Assembly (NCBI GenBank): GCA_017411235.1
Contig: JAFPMR010000007.1
Coordinates: 1-20,325 of the forward strand
Length of the DNA: 20,325 nucleotides
Direction: 5' to 3'
Origin: Bacilli bacterium
GTDB lineage: Bacteria > Bacillota_I > Bacilli_A > RF39 > UBA660
Part shown: one piece after another, positions 15,484-20,325 of the stretch
Position numbering within the stretch: the stretch's first letter is position 1
Layout: every line of letters starts with the position of its first letter
The notes under the pieces: model-generated
The model's database searches: none
The model's input: the letters and a program-made list of their open reading frames with translations, nothing else
What the model was told of the DNA's origin: nothing
Made by a program: the position numbers and the translations under genes

Positions 15484-17166
15484 TCATACCTCCTCATTTA
15501 TATAATTCAAATATTCTTGTTGTTTATTAACAAAAATTACATAAGCATCCATAAGTGAGGCAACCCCATCTATTCTTTGCCTTGACTTTTCTTTTGACAA
15601 CATAATATTCTCATTATCATCCTTTTTAATTGCTGCATTGGATAAATTCCACTTTAATATTGGATTATTGTTATAATTTATCTTCTTATCCATTAAATCT
15701 GCTTTCATCTGTTTTAATGGTGCACTTTCCGTTTTAAATCCCTGGCGAACTTCTATCATATCGAATCCATTTTCTTCCATGTCAATTTTCCAATAATTAG
15801 CATTCCAAGAATCATAGCCTACCCACAGTGGTCTTAAATCATTTTTTTCTACTTCTTCTAAAAACCATTGTGTTACATCATGATAATCTATTTTAGAATC
15901 ACCACTTAACCTTAACCATCCCAACTTTAACCATTTATCGTATGGAATTTTATCATCTATTACTTTCTTTTCTAATGAATTGGTTGGTATCCAATACATT
16001 TGCTTAACTCGTATTTTCCCCTTAACTACACCTAAAATGGTCGCTGCTGTAAGATCAGTTGTGCTTGATAAATCGACACCAGCTATGGTATAGCAATCTT
16101 TCCAATCTGTGTATATTTCTTCATTATTTAACTCATCAAATGTAAGCCATGCATTTACACTATTCTGTCTTATATTAAAGTCCTTACATAATAAATTAAC
16201 TAATTCTATTGGACTTGCTTTGGCTCTTTCTACTTTTTCTCTTAAATCCTTTAATGATTTAATAACATTTAATGCTGGATTTGCTTTATACCAAGCCTCT
16301 TCATTTACCCACTCTTTTTCATCATCTAGTTCGTATATTATAGGCAATAAACTTTCATCTTGTATTGTTCCATCTATTACCTGACTAGCATATTCGTATT
16401 CTACATCAAAGACATTTTGTCTTACTGTTCCCATTGTACTTGTTTCAAGTAACATTGGTTGTGTTCTTGCACTCATTGAATCGTACATTACATCTAGTAA
16501 GTTTTTATCTTTCCATGCATGTACTTCATCTGCTATTACTAAATGTGCATTTAAACCATCTAGCGAGTTACTATCACTTGCTAAGGCTCTAAATATACCA
16601 TCTGTTTTATCATAATATATTCCACCAATTAAACATCTTATTTTTCTTGCTAAATCTGGACTTTTTTTTATCATCCTTTTAGCTTCTTCCCATACTATCC
16701 TACTTTGATCCTTTTTTGTTGCTACACTGTATATTTCTGCACCACCTTCGCCATCACACGTTAACATATAATTTGCTATTGCAGAATCTAATACCGATTT
16801 ACCATTTTTTCTTGCTACAAAAAAAATTACTTTTTTATATTTTCTTTTTCTTGTTTCTTTATCTACAAATCCAAAGGCTGCTTCTATCATAGCTTTTTGA
16901 AATAGCTCTAATTTTAATAATCTACCATTCCATTGACCTTTACTTTGTCTACAATACTTTTGAGCAAAATTAATCGGTTTGTGTGCCAAATATTTATCAA
17001 ATACGTATGTATGTTCTTCTGTTTCCCCTGTCGATTTATTAAAAAAAGACACTTTTTTTTCTGTCTTTATATCTTCTACTAATTTAGCATATTGTTTTTT
17101 TACTTTGTTACATACTTTTTTAGGATTATCACATATCCATTTGTAGTATTCTTCTATGTATGTCAT
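15484..17166 (-). CDS. terL: Terminase large subunit (HK97-type, Terminase_1)
   Basis: This 560-residue protein has all expected motor and nuclease motifs. Walker A is ARKNGKS (118-124), Walker B is HLVIADEVHAW with Asp213-Glu214, and the coupling motif is TSTMG (242-246). The RNase H-like nuclease carries Asp365 in GVDLSSTTDLTA, Asp452 in YDSWNA, and Asp533/Asp540 in RIDGVASLMDA. It cuts concatemeric DNA and pumps it through the portal using ATP. The ATG overlaps the TAA of the small subunit by one base and has no strong ribosome-binding site, so translation is probably coupled. Length and motif order are normal; no intein or intron is seen despite nearby homing nucleases. Confidence 0.96.
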   Translation of the reverse strand: MTYIEEYYKWICDNPKKVCNKVKKQYAKLVEDIKTEKKVSFFNKSTGETEEHTYVFDKYLAHKPINFAQKYCRQSKGQWNGRLLKLELFQKAMIEAAFGFVDKETRKRKYKKVIFFVARKNGKSVLDSAIANYMLTCDGEGGAEIYSVATKKDQSRIVWEEAKRMIKKSPDLARKIRCLIGGIYYDKTDGIFRALASDSNSLDGLNAHLVIADEVHAWKDKNLLDVMYDSMSARTQPMLLETSTMGTVRQNVFDVEYEYASQVIDGTIQDESLLPIIYELDDEKEWVNEEAWYKANPALNVIKSLKDLREKVERAKASPIELVNLLCKDFNIRQNSVNAWLTFDELNNEEIYTDWKDCYTIAGVDLSSTTDLTAATILGVVKGKIRVKQMYWIPTNSLEKKVIDDKIPYDKWLKLGWLRLSGDSKIDYHDVTQWFLEEVEKNDLRPLWVGYDSWNANYWKIDMEENGFDMIEVRQGFKTESAPLKQMKADLMDKKINYNNNPILKWNLSNAAIKKDDNENIMLSKEKSRQRIDGVASLMDAYVIFVNKQQEYLNYINEEV

Positions 17167-17693
17167 TAATCATCACTCAAATCATCATCTTCAAAGTCGG
17201 ATGGACTATTATAGTTATTTACTACTAAATCGTTTAATTGCTTCATACAACTTTGATAACTTTTCATCATATTGTTGTATGTCTTTACTTCCGTTCTATC
17301 TTTCCATCCCCATTGATTATTTCCATTCTTGTATTTTTCTTTTACACCATGAATAGCTATATAATCTGATAAATGTCTTAATTGAACCGATTGAAATGCT
17401 ACATTATGTATTAGTTCTTTATTTATAGCAATTACTTCTTTTGATAATCCGTTAAGTGTTTTTATTAATTTTTTTTCTTCTGTTTCTACTTCTTTTGTTA
17501 AATCCTCTATGCTTTCTTCTTCTTCATCATTTTTAGAAAAAGTGTTTTTTATTGAATTTATAGCACTAACGTTTCCATGTAATGCCTGTTCATATAACTT
17601 AATGTTTACCAAAGTTTCTGGTGTCATTTCTTCTTCTGTAAATCCTAACTTTTGTAATTGTAATTTTTGGTTTTCTGTTAGTTCTATTTTCAC
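17166..17693 (-). CDS. terS: Terminase small subunit (P27-like)
   Basis: The 175-residue product lies immediately before terL. The C-terminal half has the P27-type pattern: YIAIHGVKEKYKNGNNQWGW, then DRTEVKTYNNMMKSYQSCMK and QLNDLVV. The N-terminal portion (QALHGNVSAINSIKNTF) resembles the helix-turn-helix region of gut-phage small terminases, and an acidic stretch (DEEEESIEDLTKEVETEEKK) links them. It recognises the packaging site and regulates the large subunit. The start is GTG at 17693 with AAAGGAAG seven bases upstream. The last residues are acidic (FEDDDLSDD). Assignment is good from context, moderate from sequence alone. Confidence 0.82.
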   Translation of the reverse strand: MKIELTENQKLQLQKLGFTEEEMTPETLVNIKLYEQALHGNVSAINSIKNTFSKNDEEEESIEDLTKEVETEEKKLIKTLNGLSKEVIAINKELIHNVAFQSVQLRHLSDYIAIHGVKEKYKNGNNQWGWKDRTEVKTYNNMMKSYQSCMKQLNDLVVNNYNSPSDFEDDDLSDD

Positions 17694-17708
17694 TTTCTCA
17701 CTTCCTTT

Positions 17709-18516
17709 TTAGAATAATCCCCATTCAGCAAATTTTTCAAATCCACCAACTTTATTAATATATTCTCTTGCTATTTCTACTATCTCACTATATGGTTTAC
17801 CATCTATTGTATCATCGCCAATAGCACAACATAACTCTACTACTTTGCCTGTTTCTTGTGCTTTTAGGAATGCATATATATTAACTGATACATCGGCTTT
17901 AGATAAGTCTTTGCCATGTAATCCTCCACCTGTAACACTTTGTGCCATATCACTGCCTAACTTTCTATTTGTAGCACCTGTGTCAACGTCAGTTCCACCT
18001 GTCCATTCTCCAAGTGGATTAATTATTATTTTCATATTTGTTGTTTCTAATGTATTGTGTATTACTTTTAGTATGTCTTGCTCTTTCGCATTTGATTGAC
18101 ATACTATTACTTTATCATCTGTTAATATATATTTACCATCGCATTTAAAATTATCATATATATTTCTTGCTAACTCACTTAAATCTTTTTCATTCCAATT
18201 TAATGGTACACCTTTAAATATTCCATTGTCGCCACATCTTATTTCTTCTTCTTGATTTTCTGCTAGGTGTTTATCTTGAGGCACTACAACTAAATCTAAT
18301 GCCATTTTCCCTGCGATTCTATTAACTATGGCCTGTACCTCGTCTTTTTTAAAAACTTCGCTTGTTTCGGCTATTATGTGGCAAATACCATGTCCTATTA
18401 ATACTTCCACTGCAATTTTTGGTCTTTTACTCTTTTTATATGCTAAATCTACCAATGCTCCTGCTATTCTATCTGCTATCTTGTCAGGGATGCGATGGGT
18501 TACACTTTTCTATCAT
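17709..18516 (-). CDS. metK: Phage-type S-adenosylmethionine synthetase, requires a +1 frameshift after codon 10
   Basis: Methionine adenosyltransferase makes SAM from methionine and ATP. The ATG at 18516 has AAAGGAAG about ten bases upstream and reads MIEKCNPSHP, then UGA. One base later the frame continues DKIADRIAGALVDLAY and runs to the stop at 17709, giving 268 residues if joined. Joined, it has the catalytic HPDK (His9, Asp11), GDNG (Asp96), GGTDVDTGATNRK (Asp178, Arg184, Lys185) and GKDLSKAD (Lys202, Lys206, Asp208), matching the known active-site pattern of MetK. Without the shift, His9 is lost and initiation would have to use a weak TTG at 18455. It is much shorter than bacterial MetK (about 380-400). 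It probably supplies SAM to the nearby DNA methyltransferase. Programmed frameshift, mutation and sequencing indel are all possible. Confidence 0.85.
18483..18492 (-). promoter_or_regulatory. Putative +1 ribosomal frameshift site (CAU CCC UGA C) in metK
   Basis: In the initiating frame the mRNA reads CAU CCC UGA C. If the proline tRNA slips from CCC to CCU, the next codon is GAC (Asp), restoring the invariant HPDK motif without loss or gain of a residue. The context UGA C is the same as in the prfB site (CUU UGA C). No internal Shine-Dalgarno-like stimulator is visible. Confidence 0.6.
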
Positions 18517-19058
18517 CGCACATCACTTCCTTTCTCTATTTCTATATTTAATAATTTATATAATTTTCTTGTACTTATATTTAATTTAATCATGGCATCT
18601 TTTATACTTTCATATTCAATACCTTCAATTGTTATTTTTCTTTTTCTTTTACTTGGTTGCCCTAATTTTTTTAATCTCATTTTCTCTATAGCTTCTTTTG
18701 TGTGATGTTTGCCTTTAAAAGGATTATTTTCCAACATCCTCTTTCTTTGCCTTTCCTTTAATGTCCCATAATTCATATTATATTTTTGAGTGCACCACTC
18801 TAAATTAGAAACATTGTTATTCATAGAATTTTCATCTTTATGATTTACTTGTGGCAAGTTATATGGATTATCTATAAAAGCTTCAGCAACTAATCTATGA
18901 ACTGCTTTAAATTTTCTTTTATTATTTTGATAAAGATAAACTCCTAAATAGTTTTTTCTTTCATATTGTTTAAGTATTTTGTTTCTTTTAATACTATAAA
19001 CTTCTCCGTTTTCGTTAACTTTATAATCTGTAAAGCCTTCTATTATTTTCCAATTCAT
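18513..19058 (-). CDS. HNH homing endonuclease with NUMOD4 and NUMOD1-type modules
   Basis: The 181-residue product begins with a NUMOD4 module (WKIIEGFTDYKVNENGEVYS). An HNH_3 nuclease follows, with His54 in VHRLVAEAF, His73 in NHKDEN and Asn85 in VSNLEWCT. Next come a NUMOD3-like basic stretch (NPFKGKHHTKEAIEKMRLKK) and a NUMOD1-like helix-turn-helix segment (IEGIEYESIKDAMIKLNIS). This is a free-standing homing endonuclease of the type that spreads between phages. GGAGG (19067-19071) is eight bases from the ATG at 19058, so this start is chosen over in-frame ATGs at 19064 and 19073. Its stop overlaps the metK ATG (ATGA), and its last codons contain the metK ribosome-binding site. It separates the methyltransferase from metK. 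Confidence 0.92.
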   Translation of the reverse strand: MNWKIIEGFTDYKVNENGEVYSIKRNKILKQYERKNYLGVYLYQNNKRKFKAVHRLVAEAFIDNPYNLPQVNHKDENSMNNNVSNLEWCTQKYNMNYGTLKERQRKRMLENNPFKGKHHTKEAIEKMRLKKLGQPSKRKRKITIEGIEYESIKDAMIKLNISTRKLYKLLNIEIEKGSDVR

Positions 19059-19079
19059 AATCATATCCTCCATATAATT

Positions 19080-19108
19080 ATTATACCATAACGGCTTTAC
19101 TTTTTCAA
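19080..19108 (-). promoter_or_regulatory. Near-consensus sigma-A promoter upstream of the HNH-metK-terminase genes
   Basis: On the minus strand TTGAAA (19103-19108) and TATAAT (19080-19085) are separated by exactly 17 bases, and TGG before the -10 box gives an extended -10. The start of transcription would be near 19073, placing GGAGG at 19067-19071 very close to the 5' end. It lies between the methyltransferase stop and the homing nuclease start. Confidence 0.75.
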
Positions 19109-19113
19109 GTTTT

Positions 19114-20214
19114 TCAATTTATCTTCACTGCCTTTTCTCCTGTAAAGTTTTCCCATCTTTGTATTATTACATCTACCCATTTTGGTTCTAATTCCATAGT
19201 ATAGCAATTTCTATTATTTTGTTCACAAGCAATTAATGTGCTTCCACTTCCACCAAATACATCAAGTACATTTTCATTTTCTCTACTTGAACTTTTTATT
19301 GCTCTAGTACATAATGCAATAGGTTTTGGTGTTGCGTGTCCTCCTACACTTTCTCTTTCTTCTCCACTTGTTTTACTAAAATGCCATACATTATTCATAT
19401 TGTCGTGTGTATTATCAAAATAAGCGAAATTACTTTGAAATTCTTTTCTGTGTTCATTATAAATCTTTTTTAATTCTTCATATTTAGTTCTTAATACATC
19501 ATAATCTTCTGTAAATGCATTAATATTATTATCAAAACAATATTTTTGAATTTTTAAATATGCTTTTCTTATTGGGAATTCAGTTTGATTTTTTGCCCAA
19601 TAATGTGTAACTCTAGTGCTGTCAATTTTAGTTAATTGTTTTGTAGTTAATCCACTTTTATTTTTTTCAACTTCAAACCATTTTCTTATTGGTTCAAAAC
19701 ATTCGTTATATTTTGCTATAGTTCGTGGGTCTTTTTTTATATCTCCACACACTACAAATAAACATTTTTCATCTGCTATCGGGTACATTCTAAACTCACT
19801 AGATAATTGTCCTTGTCCATTATCTTTATCCCAAGTAATCAAATTTCTAAATGTAATTTTTTTTTGTTTTGCCATAGGCTTTAAAATATTAGAATATATA
19901 TCCATTAAAGGTTCATCTATTCCCCAACAATACCAACTCCCATTATCTTTTAAATTATTAAATGTTATTGGTATCCATTTTTTATTAAATTCCAGCAAAT
20001 CATCATAATTAAGGTTGTCATTTGCTACACCATCATTTTCTTTTTTCATTCCATAAGGTGGGTCAGTAAATACCATATCAGCTTTTACACCATTCATTAA
20101 TTTTGATACATCTTCAGGATTAGTGCTATCTCCACACATTAAAAAGTGTGAATGTATTTCGCTTTCATCATATTCTATTATTTCTCCTGTTTCTGGGCAT
20201 TTAACTTTAACCAT
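19114..20214 (-). CDS. DNA methyltransferase, beta class (DPPY type)
   Basis: The 366-residue product carries the catalytic motif DPPYG at 51-55 and the SAM-binding motif VFGGSGSTLIACEQNNRN at about 319-336. This order (catalytic first) marks the beta class, and DPPY suggests N6-adenine methylation, though N4-cytosine cannot be excluded. Between them lies a target-recognition region with TRVTHYWAKNQTEFPIRKAY around 205-225 and a coiled stretch (DVLRTKYEELKKIYNEHRK). It starts directly with the GDS/DPPY region and lacks the ParB-like domain fused to many phage relatives. GAGGAGG precedes the ATG by about ten bases. No partner restriction gene is seen, so it is probably an orphan phage methylase protecting or marking phage DNA, with SAM perhaps supplied by the phage metK. 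Confidence 0.92.
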   Translation of the reverse strand: MVKVKCPETGEIIEYDESEIHSHFLMCGDSTNPEDVSKLMNGVKADMVFTDPPYGMKKENDGVANDNLNYDDLLEFNKKWIPITFNNLKDNGSWYCWGIDEPLMDIYSNILKPMAKQKKITFRNLITWDKDNGQGQLSSEFRMYPIADEKCLFVVCGDIKKDPRTIAKYNECFEPIRKWFEVEKNKSGLTTKQLTKIDSTRVTHYWAKNQTEFPIRKAYLKIQKYCFDNNINAFTEDYDVLRTKYEELKKIYNEHRKEFQSNFAYFDNTHDNMNNVWHFSKTSGEERESVGGHATPKPIALCTRAIKSSSRENENVLDVFGGSGSTLIACEQNNRNCYTMELEPKWVDVIIQRWENFTGEKAVKIN

Positions 20215-20325
20215 TCTATATATTCCTCCTCAGTTTTATCGCTTTTTTGAGAATTACAATGTTTGCAACATAAGACCAGGTTATTTTCTTTATTATTTCC
20301 ACCACGGCTTACTGGTATTTTATGG
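20178..20325 (-). CDS. HNH endonuclease, C-terminal part (5' end outside window)
   Basis: A frame open from the window edge reads HKIPVSRGGNNKENNLVLCC then KHCNSQKSDKTEEEYIEWLK and stops at 20178. This is the second half of an HNH domain: His and Asn of the nuclease (HKIPVSRGG, NNL) and the C-x2-C zinc pair of LCCKHCN. The visible part is 48 residues. Its end overlaps the methyltransferase start by 37 bases. In many HK97-like phages an HNH protein encoded near the terminase genes assists DNA packaging. Here it lies several genes upstream of terminase, so either that role or a role with the methyltransferase is possible. Confidence 0.82.
   Translation of the reverse strand, partial: HKIPVSRGGNNKENNLVLCCKHCNSQKSDKTEEEYIEWLKLNAQKQEK

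Noticed and set aside
13618..15998. Shared segment GAATT(A/G)GTTGGTATCCA in the capsid leader and within terL
   Set aside because: The terL copy is ordinary coding sequence (YWIPTNS) and only about 18 bases match with one difference; no wider similarity, so probably chance.
15484..17166. Possible intein or group I intron in terL, given nearby homing nucleases
   Set aside because: All motifs are in order at normal spacing in one uninterrupted frame of normal length.
17709..18455. metK as a complete gene starting at TTG 18455
   Set aside because: There is no ribosome-binding site there and it would remove the catalytic HPDK segment, which is present immediately upstream across two frames.
1..20325. 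CRISPR arrays, tRNA genes, integrase, attachment sites, toxin-antitoxin or defence operons
   Set aside because: No regularly spaced direct repeats, tRNA-like cloverleaf, recombinase motifs or defence-type domains were seen; the window is late-region phage DNA.
1..20325. Alternative genetic code with UGA as tryptophan
   Set aside because: Several genes end with UGA at exact overlaps with the next start (ATGA), and tryptophan codons in conserved positions are UGG; the UGA in metK is followed by a frame change, not by readthrough sense.

Overview
The window is about 20 kb of the late (morphogenesis and lysis) region of a tailed siphovirus or prophage. It is strongly AT-rich, and every gene I can support lies on the minus strand, so the transcription order is from position 20325 down to 1. 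The HK97-type terminase, portal, S78-like protease and capsid, the phi13-type major tail protein, the r1t-type holin and the very AT-rich codon use point to a low-GC Bacillota (Firmicutes) host. A gut-associated Bacilli or Clostridia lineage is plausible, but the sequence does not name the host. UGA behaves as a stop codon and tryptophan is encoded by UGG.

Layout in transcription order: (1) 20325-17709, DNA modification and nucleases: the end of an HNH endonuclease gene, a beta-type DNA methyltransferase, a near-consensus promoter, a NUMOD4/HNH homing endonuclease, and a phage-type S-adenosylmethionine synthetase (metK) whose N-terminus is in a different frame from the rest. (2) 17693-13679, packaging and head assembly: small and large terminase, portal, prohead protease. 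(3) Two tandem hairpins, one with a T-run, between protease and capsid. (4) 13549-10526, major capsid protein, three head-tail connector or closure proteins, a tail completion-type protein and the major tail protein, followed by two more tandem hairpins, one with a T-run. (5) 10445-4024, a GIY-YIG homing endonuclease in the place usually held by tail assembly chaperones, then tape measure, distal tail protein and a 1013-residue tail tip protein ending in an S74-type self-cleaving chaperone. (6) 4021-1, host recognition and lysis: a 42-residue ORF, a pyocin-knob protein, an r1t-type holin, a BppU-like baseplate protein with a collagen-like stretch, a BspA-like (DUF285) protein, a cysteine-peptidase/amidase-type endolysin with two peptidoglycan-binding repeats, a small HNH endonuclease, and a single-pass membrane protein cut off by the window edge.

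Genes are packed with 1-20 base overlaps or very short gaps, typical of one long late transcription unit. No stretch longer than about 130 bases lacks a gene. The most notable observation is in metK. From the ATG with the good ribosome-binding site, the first ten codons encode a normal MetK start up to His-Pro of the catalytic HPDK motif, then hit UGA. Skipping one base at that point (CCC UGA C) continues exactly with Asp-Lys and the rest of the enzyme. This has the same architecture as the prfB and antizyme +1 frameshift sites.
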